A DNA stretch of 64,000 bases from NCBI RefSeq assembly GCF_003171655.1, contig NZ_QFZL01000001.1, positions 248,001-312,000 on the forward strand. The letters are read 5' to 3'. The translations under genes and the position numbers were made by a program. Shown in pieces: positions 1 to 8,034 of the stretch (its first letter is position 1; the number at the start of each line of letters is the position of its first letter). The notes under the pieces were generated by a model. That model saw nothing but the letters and a program-made list of their open reading frames with translations, had not been told where the DNA came from and searched no databases. The DNA comes from Stakelama portus. GTDB taxonomy: Bacteria > Pseudomonadota > Alphaproteobacteria > Sphingomonadales > Sphingomonadaceae.

Positions 1-360
1 GGTGAATGTCGCAGTGATCGGATGGCTGGCGATCAGGCCCATCAACAGCCGGGTGGACGTGCCCGAATTGCCCATTTCCAGTGCCGTGCGCGGCTGGAGC
101 AGCCCGCCCACGCCGACGCCATGAACGCGCCACACGCCATCGCCGCCGCGTTCGATATCCGCACCCATTGCGCGCATCGCGGCGGCGGTGGCGAGCACGT
201 CCTCACCCTCCAGCAACCCCGTGATACGGCTTTCGCCGACGGCCAGACCGGCGAACATCAGCGCGCGGTGGCTGATCGATTTGTCGCCGGGCACGCGGAC
301 GGTGCCGCGCAACGGTCCGGCGGCGGAAAGCGAAAGCGGGCGGGGGGCTGATGATGTCAT
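1..360 (-). CDS. aroA: 3-phosphoshikimate 1-carboxyvinyltransferase (EPSP synthase), N-terminal part
   Basis: The reverse strand from the ATG at 360 runs open to the window edge, giving 120 residues of the start of EPSP synthase. This cytosolic enzyme adds enolpyruvate from PEP to shikimate-3-phosphate in the shikimate pathway. The translation has the family's N-terminal signature VPGDKSISHRALMFAGLA near residues 20-37 (Lys-Ser-Ile-Ser phosphate-binding loop) and GNSGTSTRLL near 99-108, which binds PEP. The C-terminal three quarters lie outside the window. It is divergent from the FYDLN-protein gene, with 128 bp between the starts. The identification is secure; only completeness is unknown. 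Confidence 0.95.
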   Translation of the reverse strand, partial: MTSSAPRPLSLSAAGPLRGTVRVPGDKSISHRALMFAGLAVGESRITGLLEGEDVLATAAAMRAMGADIERGGDGVWRVHGVGVGGLLQPRTALEMGNSGTSTRLLMGLIASHPITATFT

Positions 361-488
361 AAGGCGCGCGGGCTTTTGACAGCGCGCTTGCGCTATGGCA
401 AGGCGCGCCCCACTTTGCGGGGTACGGGCTTTGTCAGTGGCGGGCTCGATCCCCAAAATCCCAGTTTCGAAAGGCAAGAGGCGCTCAC

Positions 489-806
489 ATGGTGAAGCCG
501 GAATGGGGCACGAAGCGTACGTGCCCGAAATGCGCGACGCGATTTTACGATCTTGAGAAAGACGAACCGGTAACCTGCATCGAATGCGGGTATGCCTGGG
601 AACCCGAGCCTGTGCTCAAGTCGAAGCAGCCGCTTCCGTTCGAATCGAACAAGAAGGAAGCGGAAAAGAAGGAAAGCAGCGATTCGGATCTCGGTGACGA
701 GGATCTGGACATCGGTGAAGACGATGATTCGCCCGATGACGAAGTCGATCTGGGCGGCGACGACGATCTGGGCGTCAAGGCTTCCGAAGAAGACGACGAA
801 AACTAA
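489..806 (+). CDS. FYDLN-type acidic zinc-ribbon protein (TIGR02300 family)
   Basis: A 105-residue protein that starts at an ATG preceded by an AAGAGG-like ribosome site. Its N-terminal half has two CxxC knuckles (CPKC near residue 13 and CIEC near 31) around the motif RFYDLEKD, which defines the small alphaproteobacterial 'FYDLN acid domain' family. The C-terminal half is extremely acidic, with runs of Asp and Glu to the end. The zinc knuckles suggest one bound zinc ion. The biological role is unknown; the family is usually found beside aroA and cmk, and aroA is the divergent neighbour here. No enzymatic activity can be inferred. Confidence 0.9.
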   Translation: MVKPEWGTKRTCPKCATRFYDLEKDEPVTCIECGYAWEPEPVLKSKQPLPFESNKKEAEKKESSDSDLGDEDLDIGEDDDSPDDEVDLGGDDDLGVKASEEDDEN

Positions 807-821
807 GCACCCGCTCTCGCG

Positions 822-845
822 CGCTCCGGCCCTGTTTCCGGAGCG
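822..845 (+). terminator. Possible hairpin terminator after the FYDLN-protein gene
   Basis: CGCTCCGG (822-829) pairs perfectly with CCGGAGCG (838-845) across an 8-base loop, 16 bases after the stop codon. No T-run follows, so a rho-independent terminator is uncertain. It lies between the gene and tRNA-Ala. Confidence 0.4.
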
Positions 846-918
846 GCGCGGCAGCATCAAATCGGGTGCTTGCAATCTCCGCGGCGGCTGACTAAAGGCC
901 GTCGCCTTCCCGGGGTGT

Positions 919-994
919 GGGGCCGTAGCTCAGCTGGGAGAGCGTCGCAATGGCATTGCGAAGGTCAGGGGTTCGATCCCCCTCGGCTCCACCA
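919..994 (+). tRNA. tRNA-Ala (anticodon GGC)
   Basis: The 76-base cloverleaf is clear. The acceptor GGGGCCG (919-925) pairs with CGGCTCC (984-990) with one G-T pair, and the CCA end is encoded at 992-994. The D-arm is GCTCAGCTGGGAGAGC. The anticodon stem TCGCA/TGCGA encloses the loop ATGGCAT with anticodon GGC at 952-954. The T-arm has GGTTCGATCC. It reads GCC (and GCU) alanine codons. Confidence 0.97.
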
Positions 995-1308
995 TTTCCC
1001 CTATGCCGTCCTTCGGACGCGATAGAATCGCGAATGGCAGGGGCTTAGGGCGGTTTTAAAGCCCTGATCCAGCGAGCCGGCTTTGACGGCTACCCGGTCT
1101 CTTCGATCTTCATGAGGCACGCAGAGTGCGCCGCCGGTGCTGGAAATGCGCGCACAGGGCCCTGTCCAATCCGATCGGCTCCGCCAGATCGCCGGGCACC
1201 AGCGCACCACGTTCATCAAGCACGCCCGCCGCTTCTGCTACGAGCGGCGCCAGGCCATGGTGGACGGAGCTAGTGGCTGGAGCGAGGCGGCGGACAGGCT
1301 CGGCACGT
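995..1308. other. Intergenic stretch without a supported gene
   Basis: This lies between tRNA-Ala and the end of the small membrane-protein gene. Short open frames exist on both strands, but none has a ribosome site, a recognisable domain or a convincing start. One minus-strand frame gives a protein-like segment (around VAEAAGVLDERGALVPGDLA) with no start of its own, so it could be a decayed gene end. No tRNA-linked integrase or repeat was seen. Confidence 0.4.
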
Positions 1309-1512
1309 CTATCGGCGCTGCTTTTCGCGGGTGCGCGCCGAACTGCGGGTTTGAGAGGCCTTCGTCCAGGCGTGCGCGACGGCAAGCAACGGCAGGCTGA
1401 GTGCGAAGATGCCCAGAACGTCGCGCCAGCCTTCTCCGGTCAGCGCGACGATCAGACCGAACAGCGATGTCACGGCAAGGATCGCGGGTATGGCGAAGAC
1501 GCTGCGCATCAT
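1309..1512 (-). CDS. Small two-helix membrane protein after the PepSY protein
   Basis: A 67-residue protein starting at MMRSVFAIPAILAV. Its ATG (1512) overlaps the stop codon of the PepSY gene (ATGA arrangement), so it is probably translationally coupled and the last gene of the operon. Two hydrophobic segments (about residues 4-25 and 32-47) are joined by a short polar turn (GEGWRD). The last 20 residues are basic and probably cytoplasmic. It belongs to no family I can name. The context suggests a small partner of the PepSY membrane protein, but that is inference only. Confidence 0.6.
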   Translation of the reverse strand: MMRSVFAIPAILAVTSLFGLIVALTGEGWRDVLGIFALSLPLLAVAHAWTKASQTRSSARTREKQRR

Positions 1513-2675
1513 GGTGCCGGCTCGGCTGGGACAACAGCCGTCCTCGTATCGCCCGCTGCGGCTGGCGGGCTGCGTCGCTTGCCGTGCCCGAGCCAGAGAT
1601 ACACGCCGGATCCGAGCACTATGATCAGGAAGATATCGAGCGTCGCCCAGAGCAGTTTGAGCGGCAGTCCGCCATAGTCGCCGAAATGCAGCGGGCGACT
1701 GAGCTGCAATGCCTTCATCGATACCGGCATCGGGCGGACATCGACCAGCGCGCCGGTCTCCGCGTCGATCAACGCGGGGGTCAGCAATTCCTTGGTCAGC
1801 GCCGACTTGCCCTGAAAGAACACGGCATAATGGCGGTCGGTGCTGAAACTGCCGCCCGGAAAGCCGATAAATTGCGGGTTGCTGCCGGGCAGCGCCTTGC
1901 GCGCAGACGCCATTGCGCGATCGAGCGAGCCATAGCGTTCGGGCGGGAGCGCGCCTTCGCCACGATGCGCGCCGGTCATGTCGGCAAGCGCGGTGGTGCG
2001 CCAATTGTCGGCGATGGGTGTCGCGAAGGCGTTCAGAATGCCGGTGATGCCGACCACGCACATCCATGCCAGCGCGACGATACCGAGCAGATTGTGCCAG
2101 TCGAGCCAGATCAGGCGACGGCTGCGCCCCAGCCGCAGCGTTCCGAAATCGAGCTTTCGCATGAACGGCGCGTAGAGAATGGTGCCGGATATCAATGACA
2201 GCACGAAGAGCAGGCCCATGGTGCCGAGGAACAACATGCCCGGCAGGCCAAGAAACATGTCGGTATGGAGCTGAAGCAGGAAGTCAGTGATCCCCTTGCG
2301 GTCCGGATCGCCGATCGTCGCGCCGGTCGCGCGATCGAACAGCAACAGCGTCATGTCCCGCTCTGCAGCGTCGGGCGTTGGTCCCGTGGTGACGGTCAGC
2401 AAGGGGCTGTCATTGGCGAACCCCATGAACAGCGGCACTTCGCCCGGCCTTAGCGCGAGCGCTTTTTCGACCATGGTATCGAGCGGCAAAAGGGCCGGGT
2501 CGTCGCTCGACGAGGCCGGGCCCGAAAGCGGTATGTGATCGCCGGTCGCCAGGTCGATTTCGTCATGAAAGATCAGCGGCAGGCCCGTCAGGCAAAGCAT
2601 CAGCAGGAACAGCGTGCAGATCAGGCTCGTCCATTTGTGGACAAGAAACCAGACGCGGATCGTTTCCCGCTTCAC
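1509..2675 (-). CDS. PepSY-associated transmembrane protein (putative ferric/siderophore reductase type)
   Basis: A 388-residue inner-membrane protein of the PepSY-TM family. About four transmembrane helices are visible: near residues 15-37, 145-168, 193-215 and 343-366. A large periplasmic region with PepSY-like segments lies between the third and fourth. Histidines at helix ends (HKW near 13, HTDMF, DWHNLLG) are typical haem-ligand positions in this family. Members beside TonB receptors are thought to reduce or release imported iron-siderophore at the inner membrane. The start ATG overlaps the amidase stop by 4 bases, so it belongs to the TonB-receptor operon upstream. The substrate cannot be read from sequence. 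Confidence 0.8.
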   Translation of the reverse strand: MKRETIRVWFLVHKWTSLICTLFLLMLCLTGLPLIFHDEIDLATGDHIPLSGPASSSDDPALLPLDTMVEKALALRPGEVPLFMGFANDSPLLTVTTGPTPDAAERDMTLLLFDRATGATIGDPDRKGITDFLLQLHTDMFLGLPGMLFLGTMGLLFVLSLISGTILYAPFMRKLDFGTLRLGRSRRLIWLDWHNLLGIVALAWMCVVGITGILNAFATPIADNWRTTALADMTGAHRGEGALPPERYGSLDRAMASARKALPGSNPQFIGFPGGSFSTDRHYAVFFQGKSALTKELLTPALIDAETGALVDVRPMPVSMKALQLSRPLHFGDYGGLPLKLLWATLDIFLIIVLGSGVYLWLGHGKRRSPPAAAGDTRTAVVPAEPAP

Positions 2676-4114
2676 TGCGATCCGGCCTGTTGCGGATGTG
2701 CGGCGGGCGGCCAGCGATTCGCCCAGGGGAATGCGGCCTCCAGCTCCTTGCCCAGCGCGAGCAGCATCTCGTCGCTGCCGGGACCGCCGGAGAAGAGCGC
2801 GCCCACAGGCAATTGCCCCGGTGCGGTGGCGATCGGCAATGTGATGCTGGGCGTGCCGGCCATATTATGAAGCGGCGTGTAGCTCATATAATCGAACAGC
2901 GCGTGCCATAGGTCGTCGAACGCGCGATCCGGTGCGAGCACCCCCAGCTTTGGCGGGACGGTGCGATTGACCGGCGAGAGCACGACATCGAATTCGGCGT
3001 GAAATTCGGTCAGCTCCTGCCGGACGCTGCCGATCACACCCAGCGCTGCGGCAAGCTCGTCCGGCGAGATCGTCGCGCGGCGCTCGCCAAGTCCGATGGT
3101 CCATGGTTCGAGCAGATCGGAAAGCGGCGTGTCGGGATTGGCCGCTGCATAATGATCGCAAAGATCACCGCCCAGATAGGGCCAGAGCAGGCCCAATGCG
3201 TCGAACGCCGCGCCGCGATCATAGCGAACCGGGCGCATTTCGACTTCATGGCCCAGTTGCGCGCACTTGGCTGCAACCGAACGGATCACGTCGGCGACCG
3301 CAGCTTCGGCCTCTCCGCCATGCATCGCATCAAGGTCGACCGCGATGCGCAGCCGCCGGTCGGGCGCGGGAAGCGCGCGTGCGTCCGCGGGGCGCAGGAA
3401 ACGCGCGGCCCAGGCCGTGTCGCGCATCGACCGCGCGAACAGCCCGTCCGAACAAAGCGTGTCGTCGATCCAGTGCTGCGCCCGGGCGCGAACATTGAAG
3501 CCACGGCTCGCCTTGAACCCGATGATTCCGCAATTGGAGGCGGGCATGCGGATCGATCCCGCCGCATCGCTGGCATGCGCGAAGGGGACCATGCCCATCG
3601 CCACGGCAACCGCTGCGCCGCTGCTCGACCCGCCTGCCGAACGGTCGGCATCCCATGGGTTGCGGGTGGGGCCGTACAGCAGCGCTTCACCGGTCGCGAG
3701 CAGGCCGAATTCGGGCATGGTCGACATACCCACCGGCACCAGTCCCGCTGCATCGAAACGGTCGGCAATCGGCCAGCCGCGCGTCGCGACGACGTCGCGC
3801 TTGGCACGCGAACCCGAAACGGTGGGAAAGCCGGGATATTCGAGCGAAGCCTTGAGCAGATAGGGGACGCGCGCGCGCGGTGCGTCGGCGGGAATGCCGG
3901 TCAATGCGGCGCGGGCATGGGCGAAGGCGCGGTGGCTGACGGCGTTGACGGGGCCGTCCAGCGCCGCGATCCGCGCGATCGCCGCCTCGACCGGCGCTTG
4001 CGGCGCGATTTCGCCCGACCGCACCAGTTCTGCCTGACCGCAGCCGTCATGCTGTGCGATTTCCCACGCCTGATCCGCAGCCATGTTCGTTGCCATCGAT
4101 ACCGTGTCGGTCAT
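2672..4114 (-). CDS. Amidase signature family hydrolase
   Basis: A 480-residue amidase-signature enzyme that hydrolyses a carboxamide to acid and ammonia; the natural substrate is unknown. The Ser-cisSer-Lys triad is visible: Lys88 in PYLLKAS, cis-Ser163 in the GGSSSG loop (161-166) and nucleophile Ser187 in [11 protein letters not shown]. The length is normal for the family. No signal peptide is apparent, so it is probably cytosolic. It is translationally coupled on both sides: its ATG overlaps the PaiB-like stop and its stop overlaps the PepSY start. With the amidohydrolase in the same operon it may process an imported peptide-like or amide-bearing compound. Confidence 0.88.
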   Translation of the reverse strand: MTDTVSMATNMAADQAWEIAQHDGCGQAELVRSGEIAPQAPVEAAIARIAALDGPVNAVSHRAFAHARAALTGIPADAPRARVPYLLKASLEYPGFPTVSGSRAKRDVVATRGWPIADRFDAAGLVPVGMSTMPEFGLLATGEALLYGPTRNPWDADRSAGGSSSGAAVAVAMGMVPFAHASDAAGSIRMPASNCGIIGFKASRGFNVRARAQHWIDDTLCSDGLFARSMRDTAWAARFLRPADARALPAPDRRLRIAVDLDAMHGGEAEAAVADVIRSVAAKCAQLGHEVEMRPVRYDRGAAFDALGLLWPYLGGDLCDHYAAANPDTPLSDLLEPWTIGLGERRATISPDELAAALGVIGSVRQELTEFHAEFDVVLSPVNRTVPPKLGVLAPDRAFDDLWHALFDYMSYTPLHNMAGTPSITLPIATAPGQLPVGALFSGGPGSDEMLLALGKELEAAFPWANRWPPAAHPQQAGSQ

Positions 4115-4710
4115 TTCGTCTTTCGCATCCAGTCGGTCAGCGTCGCATCGGGGTGATTGGCCAGAATGTCATCGAACACCGATTGGCGCTCGTCCTGGCC
4201 CAGTTTGAATCGCGCTTTGGGCTCGCCCACCGTCGCGCGGAACGCGACGATGTGACGGATAAGCTGGTCATAGCGCTCGCCGAGTTGTTCGACCCGCCAT
4301 GGGGTATCGGCGCCTGCCTCCATCGCCGCAGTCAGCTGCCGTACCGATGCCTCGGTTTCATCGGGAACGAAGGTTACATCGCCTTCGAATTTGACGACGG
4401 CATAGTTCCAGGTCGGCCCCCATTGGGGCTGCGACACCAATCGTGACGAGACATAGGCTTGCGGCCCCTGAAACAGGAATGTCGCGCGCGGGCGGCGTTC
4501 GAGGGCCCGGACCTGCGGATTGCGCAGCGCGAAATGCCCGAACAGAGAGACGATGCGACCGTCGGCATCGGTTTCCGCGAGCAGGGGCAGGGGAGTCGAT
4601 TCATGGCCTGCGTCGCCGTCAGACACGATCCATGCCAGCGGATAGGCGGCGATCAGATCGACGATGTCGCTCTGGCGACGCGGCGCGAAGCGGTCCGGCT
4701 GTGCTGTCAT
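4111..4710 (-). CDS. PaiB-like FMN-binding protein
   Basis: A 199-residue member of the PaiB / FMN-binding split-barrel family (about 200 residues is usual). The recognisable core is FGHFALRNPQ, TFLFQGPQAYVSSRL and PTWNYAVVKFEG, typical of PaiB. The frame is open further upstream, but I chose ATG 4710 because it overlaps the stop of the amidohydrolase gene (ATGA) and gives the usual N-terminus. Bacillus PaiB acts as a repressor in sporulation and protease control, but most relatives are flavin-binding enzymes of unknown function. A detoxifying or redox role in this operon is possible but unproved. Confidence 0.82.
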   Translation of the reverse strand: MTAQPDRFAPRRQSDIVDLIAAYPLAWIVSDGDAGHESTPLPLLAETDADGRIVSLFGHFALRNPQVRALERRPRATFLFQGPQAYVSSRLVSQPQWGPTWNYAVVKFEGDVTFVPDETEASVRQLTAAMEAGADTPWRVEQLGERYDQLIRHIVAFRATVGEPKARFKLGQDERQSVFDDILANHPDATLTDWMRKTK

Positions 4711-7700
4711 TGTGCGCCTTCCGACGCGCTGAGCGCCGGAACGACCGGCATGTCCTGCGTGAACCACAAGGGCGGTAGCGGGCGTTGGCGCGGATAGATT
4801 TCGTTCAGCGTATCGGCATCGTAGACGCGGCCGTTCTTCATCACCTGAACGAGCGAATCGAGATTCGAAATATCGGTCAGCGGATCAGCGTCGAGGATCA
4901 GGATGTCGGCGAGCTTGCCCGGTTCGATGCTGCCGATGTCGCTGGCGCGGCCAATGATCCGCGCGCCGTCGATCGTCGCGGCCTGAAGCACTTCGCGCGG
5001 TGCGGCTCCGCCCGATGCGAGCGCCAGCATCTCCCAATGATAGCCAAGGCCCGGCAATTCGCCATGCGCGCCGATGCCGACCAGCCCGCCCGCGCGTTGA
5101 ATCTCCAGCGCCGCCCGCGCAAAGCGCGGATAGGCACGGTCGAAATCGGGCGTGGCGCGATGGCCGCGCGCCTTTGCCTCCAGCACCGATTGCGGGATGA
5201 AGCGACGCAGCTTTGCGTCGCCGAGCATGTCGTGGCGACCCATCTGCTCATGCTCCATTTCGGGGCCGCCATAGAGCACGATCAGCGTCGGATTATAGGC
5301 GGTGCCGCTGCGCGCGAACAGCTGGATCACATCGTCATGGATCGGCGCGACGGGAAGGGCATGTTCGTTGCCGGCAAAGCCGTCGATCGCATGGGTGAGG
5401 TTGAGCGTCAGGTCGCTGGCGCCTTCGGTGGTCGGCATCATGCCCAGTTCCGCCGATGCGGCGACCATCATCTGTCGCTGCGCACGACCGCCGACCAGAT
5501 AGGATTTGATGTTGCGGGTGCGATAATAATCGCGGTTGCGCGTCATCACGTCGCGGGCATGCGCCACGCTGGTAATGTCGCTGTTGATGAAGATGCCCGG
5601 CCCGGTCGAAAAGGCGCGGGGCCCGACCATCAGCCCGGCATCGATCATGTCCTGATAGGCGAAGATATCGGTGGTGAAGGTCTGGGGGTCGAGCCCGGAT
5701 GTCACGCCATAGGCGAGCGTGGCGAGGAAATCCCAGTCGTTACGCTCCAATATGCCGCGCCGGATATCGAACCAGTGGTCGTGCACGTCGATGAAGCCGG
5801 GCAGCAGATATTTGCCGCGCACATCGCGTATCGCAGCGCCTTCGGGAATGGCGACGCGTCCGCGCCGCCCGACCGCGACGATACGGTTGCCGGTAATCAC
5901 GACATCAGCGTCGGCGATCACCTGATCCCCGTGCATCGTGATTGCGGTGCCGCCGCGCAGCACAACGCTGCCTTCGGGAATGTCGCGCGGCAGTTCGACT
6001 TGTGCGGCGAAGCGCTCGGCATCGCCTTCGGCACGGCGCGTGCCGCTGCGGTCGACACGATCGAGCGCGATCCGGCGAAAGGTCGCGCCCAGCGACCATG
6101 TGATGGTCGCGCCATTGTCGGCCCAGCCAAAATCGTCCGCGCCGATATCGGTCAGCAGCACGAAATCGGTTCCCGGTTCGTCGAGATCGATCGGCTTTGC
6201 CGCTTGCGAAGCGGGCGGCACCGGTACGAGGTAAAGCTGCGACGCATCGCTTGCCAGCGCCCAGCGCCCGTCGGGGCTGATCCGGATGCCGTCGACGGGC
6301 GTATGCACGCCGATATAGCGATTGGGCGACACCGCGACGATGTTGATCAGCGGTTCGGGTGCTGCGTCACCGGTTATAGCGACCGATTTGATGCCGTCCG
6401 CGGCGCGAAAGCGTATGTGCGCGCCATCGGGATCGAATTGCGGATCGCGGATGCCCGACTGCGAGAAAATGTGCCGGGCCTCCCCGGTATCGACCGAAAT
6501 CAGCAGCAGATCGGTGGGAAGCGTTCCCCAGATTTCGTTCTGTGCGTTCAGGCGGTCGGTCTGGCTGGCGCGCATGACGGCGATATGGCTTCCGTCAGGG
6601 GAATAGACGGGGTTGGAATAATAGGCCGGGAGCTGCGTCACTTGACGGGGCGTGCCGCCCGAGACGGGAATTTCCCACAGCTGCCCGCCATCGATCGCGG
6701 TCCAGCTGACATAGGCGATCGACGTGCCGTCTGGGGACCAGCTCGGTTGATAGACCGGAAGGTCGCCGGTCTCGATTCGCTCGGGCGTCGCGCCGGGCGT
6801 CAGCGCCATGCGATATAGGCTGCCGAGCGCGGAAAACACGATGCTGCTGCCGTCGGGCGACTGGCGCGGGGTCTGAATCACCCGCACGCGCACCGGCCCG
6901 GTTTCGACACGCTGATCGACACGGGTCTGGGGACCAAGCCCGAGTTCGACATCGACCGAAAAGGGAATGTCGGTGACGGTCTCGTCGGTCAGTTCGAGCC
7001 GCTTGAGATGCCCGCCCACCGGCACCAGCAGCGCCCGATCATCGGGTAGAAAACTGAATCGCGGCGTCAGATCGGCATAATAGCCGCCATGCTGACCGTC
7101 GGGATCGATCGGGAAGGCGATCCATTTGTCCTCGCCGGTTTCCAGATTGCGCAGCCTCAGACCGGTTTCGGCACCACGGCGGCTGGCATAGGCGAGCAGG
7201 CGCCCGTCATGGCTGAGCGCGGGGTGCATCGCGCCGCCCGGCGCCGTGACGACCGGCTCTTCGACGCCGGTGTCGAGGTTGCGGCGAACGATCTGCCAAT
7301 GCGGCAGCGGCTTGTCGCTCCAGGTCGTTCCGGCCTTGCTGGAATAATAGACATAATGTCCGTCCGGCGACGCGACGGCACCCAGCGCATTATGGCGATC
7401 GTCCCAGCTTTCGCCGTTCGGTTGGGCCTGGGTAACGCGCTCGGGTTCGCCGGTGCCCGACGCATCATAGCGATACAGCTCGAACGCCAGCACAGGATGA
7501 ACCATGCGCGAGGCAAAGACATGGCGGCCATCGGTCGACCATGATGGCGAACTGAATATCGTCGCGCCATCGTCGTGCGACAGCTGTCTGAGGTCGCTGC
7601 CATCGGCATTGGCGACCCAGAGATTGTTGCTGCCCGAACGATCGCTGATGAAGGCGAAGCGTGTCCCGTCGGGCGAAAACACCGGCTGAAATTCGAACGC

Positions 7701-7952
7701 CATGCCGGTGAGCACCGGCCGCGCCGACCCGCCTCCGGGGGCAAGTGCGTAGATATCGCCGAGCAGGTCGAAGAGAATGACCTCGCCGTTCGGCGCCATG
7801 TCGGGCGCCATCCATGTCGCTTCGTCGGTCGTGAAGCGAATCGTCCGCGTCGGTTCGAGCGGCAGGCCGTCCGAACCGCCGAGATCCTGCGCAGCTGCGC
7901 CGGCACTGTGAAAGACCAGCGCGAGCAGGAGAGGGAACAGGGGCTTCGACAC
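4707..7952 (-). CDS. Exported beta-propeller (TolB/PD40-like) plus amidohydrolase protein
   Basis: A large protein of 1081 residues. After a signal peptide (VSKPLFPLLLALVF...GAAAQ) come repeated PD40/TolB-type blades (FSPDGTRFAFISDRSG, SWSTDGRHVF, YSPDGSHIAV, ISPDGRWALAS) over about residues 40-620. A metal-dependent amidohydrolase domain follows: PGFIDVHDHW with the HxH metal motif near 721-723, GIGAHGELPG, and a C-terminal LADILILDADPL strand. This architecture is found in imidazolonepropionase-like and prolidase-like exported hydrolases. I chose GTG 7952 because GGAGG lies 8 bases upstream and it begins the signal peptide; a TTG at 7970 lacks a site. It follows the TonB receptor by 82 bp and overlaps the PaiB-like gene by 4. 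Confidence 0.85.
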   Translation of the reverse strand: MSKPLFPLLLALVFHSAGAAAQDLGGSDGLPLEPTRTIRFTTDEATWMAPDMAPNGEVILFDLLGDIYALAPGGGSARPVLTGMAFEFQPVFSPDGTRFAFISDRSGSNNLWVANADGSDLRQLSHDDGATIFSSPSWSTDGRHVFASRMVHPVLAFELYRYDASGTGEPERVTQAQPNGESWDDRHNALGAVASPDGHYVYYSSKAGTTWSDKPLPHWQIVRRNLDTGVEEPVVTAPGGAMHPALSHDGRLLAYASRRGAETGLRLRNLETGEDKWIAFPIDPDGQHGGYYADLTPRFSFLPDDRALLVPVGGHLKRLELTDETVTDIPFSVDVELGLGPQTRVDQRVETGPVRVRVIQTPRQSPDGSSIVFSALGSLYRMALTPGATPERIETGDLPVYQPSWSPDGTSIAYVSWTAIDGGQLWEIPVSGGTPRQVTQLPAYYSNPVYSPDGSHIAVMRASQTDRLNAQNEIWGTLPTDLLLISVDTGEARHIFSQSGIRDPQFDPDGAHIRFRAADGIKSVAITGDAAPEPLINIVAVSPNRYIGVHTPVDGIRISPDGRWALASDASQLYLVPVPPASQAAKPIDLDEPGTDFVLLTDIGADDFGWADNGATITWSLGATFRRIALDRVDRSGTRRAEGDAERFAAQVELPRDIPEGSVVLRGGTAITMHGDQVIADADVVITGNRIVAVGRRGRVAIPEGAAIRDVRGKYLLPGFIDVHDHWFDIRRGILERNDWDFLATLAYGVTSGLDPQTFTTDIFAYQDMIDAGLMVGPRAFSTGPGIFINSDITSVAHARDVMTRNRDYYRTRNIKSYLVGGRAQRQMMVAASAELGMMPTTEGASDLTLNLTHAIDGFAGNEHALPVAPIHDDVIQLFARSGTAYNPTLIVLYGGPEMEHEQMGRHDMLGDAKLRRFIPQSVLEAKARGHRATPDFDRAYPRFARAALEIQRAGGLVGIGAHGELPGLGYHWEMLALASGGAAPREVLQAATIDGARIIGRASDIGSIEPGKLADILILDADPLTDISNLDSLVQVMKNGRVYDADTLNEIYPRQRPLPPLWFTQDMPVVPALSASEGAQ

Positions 7953-8034
7953 GGCAGCGGCCTCCGTCAACTAGCGGGCGTCCGCCGGCCCCGTTTACGC
8001 GGGAGCCGGCGGTTCGGTCAGGCAATCGCGCCGC

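Noticed and set aside
4785..6818. Plus-strand open frame of 677 codons opposite the propeller-amidohydrolase gene
   Set aside because: It is the antisense shadow of a protein with clear PD40 and amidohydrolase motifs.
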